The notes: a model not told the origin generated them from the letters alone. Positions 46,601-55,084 are shown, counted from the first letter of the stretch. The stretch: DNA of 64,000 nt from Branchipolynoe longqiensis (GCA_030323885.1 CM059187.1:139162415-139226414), one strand, 5' to 3'. Translations and numbers: made by a program.

Positions 46601-49600
46601 AGCACCTATCACACGTTACTTTCTAATAAGGCTGCATCACCTATCACAAGTTACTTCCTAATAAGGCTGCAGCACCTATCACACATTGCTTTCTAATAAG
46701 GCTGCAGCACCTATCACATGTTACTTCCTAATAAGGCTGCATCACCTATCACACGTTACTTTCTAATAAGGCTGCAGCACCTATCACATGTTACTTCCTA
46801 ATAAGGCTGCAGCATCTATCACATGTTACTTCCTAATAAGGCTGCAGCACCTATCACATGTTACTTCCTAATAAGGCTGCAGCACCTATCACACGTTACT
46901 TTCTAATAAGGCTGCATTACCTATCACATGTTACTTCCTAATAAGGCTGCATCACCTATCACACATTGCTTTCTAATAAGGCTGCATCACCTATCACAAG
47001 TTACTTCCTAATAAGGCTGCATCACCTATCACACATTGCTTTCTAATAAGGCTGCAGCACCTATCACATGTTACTTCCTAATAAGGCTGCATCACCTATC
47101 ACACATTGCTTTCTAATAAGGCTGCAGCACCTATCACATGTTACTTCCTAATAAGGCTGCATCACCTATCACATGTTACTTCCTAATAAGGCTGCATCAC
47201 CTATCACACATTACTTTCTAATAAGGCTGCAGCACCTATCACATGTTACTTCCTAATAAGGCTGCAGCACCTATCACACATTGCTTTCTAATAAGGCTGC
47301 AGCACCTATCACACATTACTTTCTAATAAGGCTGCAGCACCTATCACATGTTACTTCCTAATAAGGCTGCATCACCTATCACAAGTTACTTCCTAATAAG
47401 GCTGCATCACCTATCACAAGTTACTTCCTAATAAGGCTGCAGCACCTATCACACATTGCTTTCTAATAAGGCTGCATCACCTATCACATGTTACTTCCTA
47501 ATAAGGCTGCATCACCTATCACAAGTTACTTCCTAATAAGGCTGCATCACCTATCACACATTGCTTTCTAATAAGGTTGCAGCACCTATCACATGTTACT
47601 TCCTAATAAGGCTGCATCACCTATCACACATTGCTTTCTAATAAGGCTGCAGCACCTATCACATGTTACTTCCTAATAAGGCTGCAGCACCTATCACATG
47701 TTACTTCCTAATAAGGCTGCATCACCTATCACACATTGCTTTCTAATAAGGCTGCAGCACCTATCACATGTTACTTCCTAATAAGGCTGCATCACCTATC
47801 ACACGTTACTTTCTAATAAGGCTGCTACACTTTGCCTACAGGCTACCCAGTGGTAAAGTTCATGTGTGGCACCACAGTGGCCGTCTGCTTGGAGCGCTGG
47901 AGCTTCAAGGTGGCGGGTGGCGTCGTGCTCACCAGACGGCAACTGCCGCTCAAACTCGCCTGGGCCATCTCCATCCACAAGAGCCAGGTGGGTCAGGTGC
48001 TCCGAGCAGGTATGGGATGAAAGATGCCGGCTTTTTCTGTGATTTCTACTGTACTGCAATCCCACAGCATGATCAGAGTATACTGATACAATCATTGTTC
48101 AAACGCCGCAGCACTATCAGCGTATACCAATATGTGGTACAAACGCCGCTGCAGTATCAGTGTATACTACTGATACGTGGTTCAAACGGCGCAGCCCTAT
48201 CAGCGTATACTAATATGTGGTACAAATGCCGCAGCACTATCAGTGTGTACTAATACGTGGTTCAAACGCCGCAGCACTATCAGCGTATACTAATATGTTG
48301 TACAAACGCTGCAGCACTATTAACATATATATACCAATATGTATGAAACCTGACTTCCGTGAGTTTCCGCGATTTCCTGACAGTGCTAAGCCTATGGGAG
48401 AATATCTACGTTTCCGCTTTTTTTTGCTGAAGACCACTTTCATCTTTCCTCGTGGATACACCTGGGATGCCAACCCGGTGCCTTTGTATCAAATATATCC
48501 ATTATTTGTTCGATAGAACTCTATTCCACAACAGGAAAATGTTTATTTCCCTCATCTACAATGCAATGGTGTCCCTACTGTCTGCCCTCTCCCCCCGACC
48601 CCCCAAACATTTTTCTTTAAACGAAGCAAAATAGTGTTTAAAAACTTATGACGCCATTAACAATATCACAGTCGAAAACAACGATTTTGTAGGAAGACTT
48701 CCGATTTCGCCTATTCTCTTCCAATATTACAATTCCATGTGCAAATCTTTCGATTTCCACTCTCACTCACCTAAAATAAATCAGGTAATACGAAAGACAA
48801 AATCAGCTACATCAGCAGCTTGGTCGTAATGCGAAGCATTACGTTTGATGCGAGGAGAGGAAGAGACCCTCCCCCCGCCCCGCGCTGTCGCGCTGCTTTC
48901 TCACCTCGGCAGACGGCGCGGCGCGCCGCCCCCTCCCCCGCCCTCCGCGTCGCGCGGCGCTCACGCCTCGCCCGACGCCGCTGCTCGCCACCTGTCGCCC
49001 TCCCCCGGGCCGGCAGCTTTCACACTCACCTGCTGTCGCCCCTCCCTCTCCCCTTATAAGGCCGCCCCCTGGCCTCCCTCAGGCACTCGCCCTCCTGCCG
49101 CCTCCCAGATCTCTCCTTTCTTCACCACCCACCCACCCTACACTCCTCCTACCTTCTCTTCCTCCGGTGGAGGGCTCCTCGGCACCCCCTCACTCCACTG
49201 ACATTTGAACTCTGTTCCTATATTTACTCCGCTCTTCATTTATTTTATCCTTCATTATTTACTTCTTTCCTCGTTTACCCTGTTTACCCTGTATGCCCTG
49301 TATGCTTTCTGAGGTGAAAATAAAAACCTTTTCGCGCATCAAGGTGGCAAGCAAAGCCTACAAAAATGACACATGGTTGCATACATGGTAGATCTTGTAT
49401 GAAAAAGTATATAATATAATTATATATACATATTATATATTGTATGATTATACCATGTCATGATATATGTCCGATTATCGTGCCACGTGTTTCCGCACAA
49501 AAACTTATCTTCCCAATAAAATGTTCAGATCTTCCTATTTTTGGTCACACAATGTTGGCATCTCTGTTTCGGTAAGACCTTAATTCGAAGACCAAAGCTC

Positions 49601-49958
49601 GAGTAAACAAAATTCTTCCGATGAGAACACAACAGTTTCCTAGCGCGTCTGAGTGTTCTGGTGGGGATACTAACGGTTGTCCTGGTTTCAGGGCATGTCG
49701 CTGGACTGTGTCGAGATCTCGTTGTCGCGCGTGTTCGAGTGCGGGCAGGCCTACGTGGCGCTGTCTCGGGCACGCAGCCTTCACGGCCTGCGGGTCATCG
49801 ACTTCTCCGCCAGCTGCGTGCGGGCCGACCCGGACGTGGTGCGGTACTACCGGGGCATGAGCATGGTGCGCGCCGGGAACCAGCTTCGGCGGAGGGAGGA
49901 CGCCCACCACGGCAACGGGCGAGAGGACGCCCACCCCGGCAACGGGCGAGTCCCGTAA
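28148..49958 (+). CDS. PIF1: PIF1 5'-3' DNA helicase, complete, 11 coding exons
   Basis: PIF1 is a superfamily 1B 5'-to-3' helicase that unwinds G-quadruplexes and RNA-DNA hybrids and acts at telomeres, replication forks and in mitochondria. Coding exons: 28148-28672, 29734-29935, 32353-32442, 35001-35154, 36170-36284, 37018-37124, 39428-39567, 40643-40749, 42478-42565, 47842-47987 and 49692-49958. All are GT-AG with matching phases, giving 646 residues, close to the human length. Residues 1-175 are the animal PIF1 N-terminal domain. Motifs: Q-like STEQ (208-211), Walker A GSAGTGKS (228-235), TASTGVAA (Ia), Walker [11 protein letters not shown] (304-313), [12 protein letters not shown] (342-350), [31 protein letters not shown] with Arg584. 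The ATG lies 17 nt after an acceptor-like ttctttccag, so a non-coding first exon is likely. The tail has a duplicated EDAHxGNGR. No mitochondrial presequence is evident at this ATG. Confidence 0.96.
28790..29104. mobile_element. TTAA-target MITE copy 2
   Basis: 315 bp, TTAA at 28786-28789 and 29105-29108, ends AGCTGCATAG and CTATGCAACT. In PIF1 intron 1. Confidence 0.88.
29120..29485 (-). mobile_element. RTE-like LINE 3' fragment with internal deletion
   Basis: Matches 58885-59520 (atgctgtcggtcgcgatgc, gaaagctgcctgcaaaagtg, ggtttgctcccttagcctt), but about 275 bp are missing at a shared CATTT. Confidence 0.85.
29734..29935 (+). CDS. PIF1: PIF1 exon 2: Q motif and Walker A
   Basis: Acceptor ttttcag, donor gtaagt. 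Carries [13 protein letters not shown] and [17 protein letters not shown]. Confidence 0.96.
29975..30331. mobile_element. GGCCAAAT-type MITE carrying a SINE-like insert, copy 1
   Basis: Ends GGCCAAATAATAAAAAC and TTTTATTTGCC. TAA precedes the left end and the right flank is decayed. The middle holds a tRNA-like head (accagacgtgatggctgaat, gggttcggaccc). It lies 36 nt after the PIF1 exon 2 donor. Confidence 0.8.
30487..30660 (+). mobile_element. AGGGTAGGACA-type MITE, truncated
   Basis: cagggtaggacaataaggac and gcagatttcagtttcaattg match 17126-17362. The right end is lost. Confidence 0.7.
31354..31890 (+). mobile_element. Dimeric SINE-A inserted as one unit
   Basis: Two heads (31354 and about 31565). 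The first body stops at ctggcggcctg and joins the second head; the second unit runs to the tail. One 11-bp target repeat, TATAACYCACC, flanks the whole (31343-31353 and 31891-31901). Confidence 0.85.
31912..32321 (+). mobile_element. TA-target MITE (GATAAAG..TTCACCC), full copy
   Basis: 410 bp flanked by TA (31910-31911 and 32322-32323). Directly follows the SINE target repeat and ends 31 nt before PIF1 exon 3. Confidence 0.88.
32353..32442 (+). CDS. PIF1: PIF1 exon 3: motif Ia
   Basis: 90 nt. [25 protein letters not shown] (31912-32321) ends 31 nt upstream of this exon. Confidence 0.96.
32521..34215. mobile_element. TTAA-target MITE copy 3, split by another element
   Basis: TTAA at 32517-32520 and 34216-34219. 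The two halves of the family sequence lie at 32521-32720 and 34096-34215. Confidence 0.85.
32723..34093. mobile_element. 1.37-kb TA-target element, non-autonomous
   Basis: Perfect 13-bp inverted ends GGTATCCCAAGTG and CACTTGGGATACC with TA on both sides. It interrupts the TTAA MITE. No ORF worth naming. Confidence 0.85.
35001..35154 (+). CDS. PIF1: PIF1 exon 4: Walker B
   Basis: 154 nt. [20 protein letters not shown] includes the Asp-Glu pair (306-307) and the PIF1 signature. Donor gtagga. Confidence 0.96.
35240..35592 (+). mobile_element. SINE-A, full length
   Basis: Head accagacgggatggccgaat, B box gggttcgaacc, SINE-A body. 11-bp target repeat TATATTATGCA (35229-35239 and 35593-35603). 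PIF1 intron 4. Confidence 0.92.
35886..36066 (-). mobile_element. SINE-B, body fragment
   Basis: aagatttatactgcctatca, cttttaccgacccaaggg and cacaccacatagacctgtat match 37172-37474. The tRNA-like head is missing. Confidence 0.8.
36170..36284 (+). CDS. PIF1: PIF1 exon 5: motif III
   Basis: 115 nt. [22 protein letters not shown] begins at donor position +5. Confidence 0.96.
36289..36611. mobile_element. GGCCAAAT-type MITE carrying a SINE-like insert, copy 2
   Basis: Ends GGCCAAATTAACAAAAG and TTTTATTTGGCC, TAA on both sides (36286-36288 and 36612-36614), 323 bp. The left TAA is positions +2 to +4 of the PIF1 exon 5 donor. Confidence 0.88.
37018..37124 (+). CDS. PIF1: PIF1 exon 6: motif IV
   Basis: 107 nt. 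[20 protein letters not shown], between ttctcag and gtaagt. Confidence 0.94.
37172..37474 (-). mobile_element. SINE-B, near full length
   Basis: On the - strand: tRNA-like A box TGGTGGAGTGGTTAGAGTG and B box GGTTCGATTCC, then a body ending ataggcagtataaatcttaa. Third copy at 41061-41265. Confidence 0.85.
37475..37655 (-). mobile_element. CAGTAAAACC pogo-like MITE
   Basis: 181 bp, ends CAGTAAATCATTTCTAACCG and TTTAGAGAGGTGTTACTG, TA on the right. Related to 54417-55084 and 56361-56552. Confidence 0.8.
38026..38290 (-). mobile_element. SINE-A, - strand, headless with internal rearrangement
   Basis: gttttacgtcctgcaacatc to ctaagaagtgacaagtatac. A small inverted duplication (gcaccatgacctgat and atcaggtcatggtgc) sits at 38148-38182. 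Confidence 0.82.
38290..39300. other. PIF1 intron 6 sequence without recognised element
   Basis: Short direct repeats only (for example catatataacagatagttta, 39066 and about 39138). No supported ORF. Confidence 0.5.
39307..39386 (-). mobile_element. SINE-A head fragment
   Basis: tggtttgactcgaccagggt and ttcgaacccatgggttcgaa are the reversed B-box end of SINE-A. The body is absent. Confidence 0.7.
39428..39567 (+). CDS. PIF1: PIF1 exon 7
   Basis: 140 nt. [20 protein letters not shown], the loop before domain 2B. A SINE-A head fragment lies about 40 nt upstream. Confidence 0.94.
40220..40557 (+). mobile_element. SINE-D (mollusc-type), full length
   Basis: tRNA-like head (catagctcaggcagtagcg, cgatcgatcctgctc), body landmarks ggtatgtgctgtcctatct, cataaaagatcccttgctg-like and tagaggcgtcgttaaataaa. 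Target repeat TTGGTCCGYGC at 40209-40219 and 40558-40568. Confidence 0.88.
40643..40749 (+). CDS. PIF1: PIF1 exon 8
   Basis: 107 nt. Ends [11 protein letters not shown], the strand leading into VMLAKNLD of the next exon. Donor gtaagt. Confidence 0.94.
40815..41372. mobile_element. TTAA-target MITE copy 4 with nested SINE-B
   Basis: TTAA at 40811-40814 and 41373-41376. SINE-B (- strand) occupies 41061-41265. Confidence 0.85.
41061..41265 (-). mobile_element. SINE-B nested in a TTAA MITE
   Basis: gaagatttatactgcctatc to ccaccacagagaacacc. The B-box region is deleted relative to 37172-37474. Confidence 0.82.
42061..42097 (-). mobile_element. SINE-A tail remnant
   Basis: ggttttatatcctagcaata and tctaaggtta are the reversed SINE-A 3' end. 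The other side of the LTR keeps only gttatatcagga. Confidence 0.65.
42098..42434 (+). mobile_element. Solo LTR, 337 bp
   Basis: TGTAGTAGTCC..CCTATAACA has TG..CA ends, with a 4-bp repeat GTTA on both sides (42094-42097 and 42435-42438). AATAAA near 42336. It sits inside a SINE-A remnant whose two parts rejoin as aaggttatatcagga. It ends 43 nt before PIF1 exon 9. Confidence 0.82.
42478..42565 (+). CDS. PIF1: PIF1 exon 9
   Basis: 88 nt. [20 protein letters not shown], the conserved NGxRG turn of SF1B helicases. Confidence 0.95.
42884..43801 (+). mobile_element. 5'-truncated LINE with chimeric 5' end
   Basis: From about 42944 the frame reads [20 protein letters not shown], then [10 protein letters not shown] (reverse transcriptase YADD), NARKTKTMV, and a C-terminal block [19 protein letters not shown] with [11 protein letters not shown], as in RTE-like elements. 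Stop before an ATTGATTG tail. An exact 11-bp target repeat, AAAACTACAAT, lies at 42873-42883 and 43802-43812. Bases 42884-42943 copy 42020-42079. Confidence 0.88.
44010..44140 (+). mobile_element. SINE-C tail fragment
   Basis: gctgttcagcgattaaaaca and ggacagggtaaataaagcat parallel gctgcacagcgatgaaaata and gagcagggtaaataaatt at 50290-50350. Confidence 0.6.
44165..47832 (+). repeat. 35-bp satellite, about 104 units, in PIF1 intron 9
   Basis: Core unit AATAAGGCTGCAGCACCTAT + CACATGTTACTTCCT. The GCTG landmark falls at 44181 and at every 35th base to 47821, that is 104 exact intervals with no net indel. Variants ATTACC, ATCACC, CACATTGCTTTCT and TTACTTTCT occur. In the right half, CACATTGCTTTCT and CACATGTTACTTCCT units often alternate as a 70-bp higher-order repeat. 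The last unit runs into the exon 10 acceptor. Confidence 0.97.
47842..47987 (+). CDS. PIF1: PIF1 exon 10: motif V start
   Basis: 146 nt. Ends [14 protein letters not shown]. Its acceptor tttgcctacag lies directly at the end of the 35-bp satellite. Confidence 0.96.
48091..48330 (+). repeat. ~41-bp tandem repeat after PIF1 exon 10
   Basis: About six units of CGCCGCAGCACTATCAGCGT + ATACTAATATGTGGTACAAA with small length changes. The GCAGCACTATCA core resembles GCAGCACCTATCA of the 35-bp satellite on the other side of the exon. Confidence 0.85.
48826..49345 (+). mobile_element. Solo LTR-like element in PIF1 intron 10
   Basis: Starts ggtcgtaatgcgaagcatta, has a GC-rich promoter-like part with TATA motif ccccttataaggcc near 49055, and AATAAA at about 49319. 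Ends ttttcgcgcatc. Same layout as the elements at 6206-8557. No clean target duplication found. Confidence 0.72.
49692..49958 (+). CDS. PIF1: PIF1 exon 11: motif VI and stop
   Basis: 89 codons including [23 protein letters not shown], then [17 protein letters not shown]-rich, with a short imperfect repeat before the stop. Confidence 0.96.
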   Translation, partial: GMSLDCVEISLSRVFECGQAYVALSRARSLHGLRVIDFSASCVRADPDVVRYYRGMSMVRAGNQLRRREDAHHGNGREDAHPGNGRVP

Positions 49959-50044
49959 TGAGCGACCTCTTAGGGAAATGTATTTTAGGAAGATATCGGT
50001 TTTAATACTAGTGTATATTTATTGTATCATGTCACTGATATTAC

Positions 50045-50609
50045 AGTTGCATAGTCCGATGGTTTTGAGTTTCTGTCATTTTCTGAAATACATATGTAGT
50101 AGTCGGCACTGACCTCTCAGGCAAGTAACCACATAGACAAGTAGGCATGGGTAGTGTGTTGATAGCAGGGAGCCTAGGTGGTGTAATGGTTAGCACACTG
50201 GCCCGGAATGCAAAGAGATGTGGGTTCGAGTCCCGCTCTAGGCACAATATTTCCCATTTTCATCACCCCCATGACACATATATTAGTGCTGCACAGCGAT
50301 GAAAATAAGTGTTAACACACTTATCTGTTATGAGCAGGGTAAATAAATTCATCACTAGGTTGATCGTTATAATCTACCTTACTTTAGTTTGAAGTGACTT
50401 TTATTTTAAATAGCTAACTTTTGAGATATTTGAAGTGCAAATGTATCAAATTAATTTCGGCAGTAACAGGTTCCATTAAATTGGCTCGGTATTCCATTCT
50501 ATGTGGTTACAAATATTTGATAAGTGCACCAGTATCTAAGTATGTAGAAGCAAATCTAGATCACTATTTTGGTTTTGAAAATCTTATGTTTTCATTGGAC
50601 TATGCAGCT
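50045..50609. mobile_element. TTAA-target MITE copy 5 with nested SINE-C
   Basis: Ends AGTTGCATAGTCCGATGG and CTATGCAGCT. Right TTAA 50610-50613; the left is TTAC. SINE-C occupies about 50096-50352. Confidence 0.82.
50096..50352 (+). mobile_element. SINE-C with a tRNA-like head
   Basis: 50171-50244 folds as a tRNA-like unit: acceptor GCCTAGG/TCTAGGC, A box TGGTGTAATGGTTAGCAC, B box GGGTTCGAGTCCC. The anticodon stem does not pair well, so it is read as a SINE head. The tail is gagcagggtaaataa. Confidence 0.7.
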
Positions 50610-51029
50610 TTAATTGAACAATTTGCAGTACATATTGTAACTTATTTATTATATTTTTCAGTATTTCATTTGGGTAAAACACAATTTTTAATGTTGCACT
50701 AACAATTTTACTACACCGCTTACATAATAAGGTAGCTCCAAATGATGTGACGGTGTTATTATATTGTACAGACATTGGAATCATTCAGCCCTACGTGTTG
50801 ATCATTGAGGGGTGTCGTTGTATACATCATTATTAATAGATCATTAATCCTAGGCTACCGAAAGTCAGGATAGTCAGTGAGCCTATTTCACAATTAAGAG
50901 CCCTACCATTGCTATATTCGTATGGACATATATTCACTATTTTTTATAAAGGGTATGTCCATGAATGTTCGTATCAGTTTATCTATGTGTGAATCTTTAC
51001 ATAGCATCCTATCCAACCTACACAATGGA

Positions 51030-51290
51030 ACCATTTTTCAGTTTGGGCTATTTTCCATTCCAACCAGTGGTCCACAATTGGTTCATCAAAGGCTCTGTTA
51101 TGTGCTGTCCTGTTTGTGGGAAAGTGCAAATAAAAGACCCCTTACTGCTTATCGGAAAGAGTAGCCTATGTGGTGGAAGCAGGTTTCCTCCAAAGAAATA
51201 TGTCAGAATGACCATATGTTTGATGTCCAATAGGCGACGTTAAAAATCAATTTGCTCTAGAGGTGTCGTTAAATAAAACAAGCCTTACTT
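51030..51290 (+). mobile_element. SINE-D, head missing
   Basis: cagtttgggctattttccat, gtggtccacaattggttcat and ctagaggtgtcgttaaataa match 40220-40557. Confidence 0.82.
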
Positions 51291-51734
51291 TATTAATTAT
51301 AGGCTACCGAATGTGCGGATAACCAGTGATCCCATTTCACAATTAAGAGCCCTACCATTGCTGTATTCATATGGACACATATTCACTATTTTGTAAAGGA
51401 TAGATCCATGAATCATTTTATGTACGTGTGTATCTTTACATATATTGCTTTACTTATGTATATTCATCACATTACATGCATTTGTTTTGTTCAAATGTTT
51501 ACACATTAAAATAAGTTTATCCTCGGTACACTAGTAACACTGTTAGGAAATGAGTTGTTTGGACTGGTGGTAGGTGAGAAGTTATGCTAGTCTAGTTTTC
51601 TTTGGTGGGTTGGGAGGTGGTTAGTACGTTCAATATTTGTCTCTGCAAGTTTATTTTGTGTTAAAATTGGTTTGTTTTCATTTTAAAATTTTTTTCTTGA
51701 AAAACACTGGTTGTTCTCTGATGGTCAATGTTAA

Positions 51735-52071
51735 AGTTGCATAGTCCGATGAAAACATCAAATTTTCAAAACCAAAAGACTTATCTAGATTTGATTCTAC
51801 ATATTCAACTTAGACACTGGTGCACTTATTAAGCATCTGTTGGTGCATAGAAGGGCCATAATAAGTCAATTAATAGAACCCATTACTACTGAAATATATG
51901 GTGTCAGAGTTTTGGTGTGCTTGCCATGGCATGTTTGACGTCAAATATCGCCAAACATGGCCATTTAAAATTAAAGTTACTTCAAACTAAAGTAGAGTGG
52001 ATTATAACGATTAGCATAATATATTTATCTCAGAAAATAGCAGAAACTCAAAAGCATTGGACTATGCAGCT
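51735..52071. mobile_element. TTAA-target MITE copy 6
   Basis: 337 bp, TTAA at 51731-51734 and 52072-52075. Confidence 0.88.
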
Positions 52072-52079
52072 TTAAGCAA

Positions 52080-52920
52080 AGTTAATTTGACCTTGGATGG
52101 ATAACCACCTGAGAGCACAAGGCACTAGACAATTAGTCCTCATCATCATCACCATCATCGTCCCCTTCATCATTACGAAATTTTATGAGCCACTGATTAA
52201 ATATTTGTATTTAAAGATAAACCTTGACTTGTTCTCTCTTTTGTCTTTGTTTTACTCCCACAATAGGAGAGTAATTGAAGCTCAAATGTTCAAAGAATGT
52301 TGTTGAGTATAGCAATTGTCACTGGGTTTTGAATAGAAGTGTGACAAGTTCTACCTAGCTCACAACCCGTAGATGTTGCTAGGACGTACAACAAGAAACA
52401 AACAAAACAAAGCTCACTAAATATACACCTGATTCTTGATACCTGAAGTTGCTAACTGCAGGTTTCACACAAATAAACGGTATGGAATTATAACTGAGTC
52501 GACAAAGTGATGTATTTCTCTACTATATATTTAACACAGTAATTAGCGTGAGAATCAACTCCATAGTTAGCGTGAGAATCATGTAGGTTTTTCGAATCTC
52601 AGTGTGGCTTGTTTTTTTTTTTTGTCTTGTGTTTTTTATTATATTATATTTTCTTTCTCCATATCTGATTTTGAGGTTAAGGAAATTATGCATTGGAATT
52701 GTCCTAGGAAATTGTTTTCGTAAGACCAAAGATCACTTCTTGTATGTAAGTGCTCCAGTCCCTCATCCTGCCACAATTACTTAAACCTAGACTGGTCATT
52801 ATACCCTGACCTATCTAGTAACCATAGTAACACCCTCCTACATACAACATAGAAAGAGTAACCTGGCTATTTATGTCAACAGCACGGTCCCTACATAAAC
52901 AAAAAATATAGACACAAAGT
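52080..52920. other. Stretch downstream of PIF1, nothing recognised
   Basis: AT-rich with no supported exon. gctaggacgtacaacaagaaac near 52378 is a SINE-A tail scrap. Confidence 0.45.
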
Positions 52921-52984
52921 TGTCCTCGGGTAGTATTTGTGGGAGTTCAACTCTAGTCCCGCTGTCGCGCATATATCAAAATCG

Positions 52985-53225
52985 AACGTCATTTCCGACA
53001 AATTAGGCGTATCCGATTAATCAACTCGGGTGACCCGAGGGACTTTTTGACAAATGGGACTTGTACCAGCACAAATGTGACGACATCACTCCTAGCCAAC
53101 CGCAGCCAAGAGGTGGGTTACTCGGGTCGGGACTTTTTGCACACAGCACATGTTTTTGTCAACTCCATTCGCGCTGTTCTATTTGAATTTCTAGCAAATC
53201 AGGTGACGCGCATGCGCAGAACCCC
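52985..53225. mobile_element. Decayed TAATCGATTA-type element
   Basis: gattaatcaactcgggtgac, aaatgtgacgacatcactcc and gggttactcgggtcggg match the interior of 62864-63337. The ends are degenerate. Confidence 0.65.
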
Positions 53226-53303
53226 GAGCGTAGAATGTAAACCCACGGAGAATCTAAACCGCGACACCGGCAGCCAATACCAGGCCACTTTAATATCATA
53301 TTT

Positions 53304-54256
53304 GGGTCGTTTCATGGTAAATTGGGCCAATGTGTTTTCCAGTATGTAATGGTCAAAATCAATTATTGAAAAAGTAGAGGAATTATTTACTTTATAGAAC
53401 TGGTATTCTGACACTTTGGAGGGATAGATATGAAAAAATTAAGGCCTAATGTTATATAGTGAAAAAAAGCCAACATGTTCATTCCAAAAATATGGTGTTT
53501 TAAAGGCATGGATATGTTACATGGAGAAAGAGGACCTGTCTACGGCCTACTAGACATTTATTTTGCATAGAATATTACCTGTTAGTCTATAAACTAAAAA
53601 AAAGGACACTCTTGCTTGAAATAAAATTCCATCTTGCATATCGTTGTATCTTTTTCTAATATTCCATTGTGATTAAACTGGTTCTGGACGTAACTGTGGT
53701 GTCCCCTGCTTTCCCCCTGCTTGCTATATCAGGGAATATGCTATTCTGGGAATACAAGAGCTTCAGTAAGAAAACACTTGCTACTGTTGCATGTGTAAGC
53801 CTATTTTATAATACCATAACTAGTAATAGCATTTTTCAACAAAGAGTGTATGAAAATAATTGATGTTGAAGTCCCCTACTTTTTGTCTGTGTCCCCTTCT
53901 ATTGTGTTGCGTCCACAACTCAAAATTGGGAAGAATACAACTTCCCTGTAAAGATTTTTGTACAGTGCAGTTGTATACTTAGGGTATCATAGCATAAAAT
54001 TAATTGTTTCATGCATTAAATTTCCTATAAAAAAAGTGTTCTTATTAATGAATCATATGTTACATCCACACTTGAGGCTGGCTACACAACTAATTTGTGT
54101 TATTCTGACAAGATGGTAACCTAAACTATTCTTTCCTTCACATTACTAGTATATGCATGGACAAGAGTTGACTACTCAGTGAAAAAAGGGGAAATACACA
54201 ATATTAATTTTTAGCCCTCATGCAACACTTTGGCCCCATTTACCATGAAAAGACCC
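53304..54256. mobile_element. Complete GGGTC-TTTCATGG family transposon, 953 bp
   Basis: Ends GGGTCGTTTCATGGTAAATT and ATTTACCATGAAAAGACCC. 4-bp repeat ATTT at 53300-53303 and 54257-54260. Confidence 0.87.
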
Positions 54257-54416
54257 ATTTACCAATTTTGGTACTTTTACCACAAAACCCCAAATCACAC
54301 TTTACTATTTGCATATATCAGCTCTAGCCGTATCATCTTTCCAAGGTGCATAACTTCATTGACATTTTTTATTTGATAAGTCTTAAATGTGACACGTGGA
54401 TGCAGTGAAATATGTA

Positions 54417-55084
54417 CAGTAAAACCTTTCTAAATCGACCGACCTTGGGACCGACTTTAAAGTTGCACAGTCTGACGGCTTTCGAATCTTTGCATCATTT
54501 CTGAGATAAATATATCAGGTTGACTATTATAACCTACTATTCATTATTCCTGAATCATTTTGATGGAAAATGCTAATTTTTGAGCAATTTGAGCTGAAAG
54601 AACCAAAAATCAATTCGACAAGCTTGTCAAATGTATTGTTGCTTTGGCTCAGATTCACATCTCGCGATGATCACGTGATGAGGAATGACCTAGTAATGTC
54701 TAGGTAGTCTGGAACCTTACTAATACCATTTATGGTACTGGGAATGAGTGAGGGTAAGAAAATAAGGTCATGAGATTGACCTAATTGTTTAGTGGTCTTC
54801 CTGCCTAATGGCTGTCTCAAAGTAGTTACCAAAGTAGTTATTCTGTATATGCTGCCCCAAATCCTTAGTTAATGCACCAATATCTAAGTTGGATATATAG
54901 AATCAAATGTAGGTAAGTGTTATGGTTTTGAAAAAAAAAGAAATGTCATCGGACCATGCAACTTTAAGTGGTCTGTTTAGGGAGTTAGAATATGGTTACA
55001 ATGGTATTGTTGGGACCCAAATAAAGCGATCGATATAGGGGAGTGGTCAATCTGTGGAGGTGGTCGGTTAGAGAGGTTTTACTG
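54417..55084 (+). mobile_element. CAGTAAAACC pogo-like MITE, split by a TTAA MITE
   Basis: TA-flanked ends CAGTAAAACCTTTCTAAATC and TTAGAGAGGTTTTACTG. 54461-54963 is the TTAA family, inserted at a TTTAAA present in the intact relative. Confidence 0.88.
54461..54963. mobile_element. TTAA-target MITE copy 7
   Basis: TTAA at 54457-54460 and 54964-54967. About 150 bp longer than other copies. Nested in the pogo-like MITE. Confidence 0.86.

Noticed and set aside
44165..47832. CRISPR-like array because of the regular 35-bp period
   Set aside because: Units are contiguous with no spacers, and the context is a eukaryotic intron. It is a satellite.
47768..48253. 161-codon ORF over exon 10
   Set aside because: It mixes satellite, the PIF1 exon and intron repeat in a frame other than that of PIF1.
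49545..49934. - strand ORF of 129 codons
   Set aside because: Antisense shadow of GC-rich PIF1 exon 11.
50171..50244. Functional tRNA gene
   Set aside because: Acceptor and T arms pair, but the anticodon stem does not, and a SINE-type tail follows. Treated as a SINE head.
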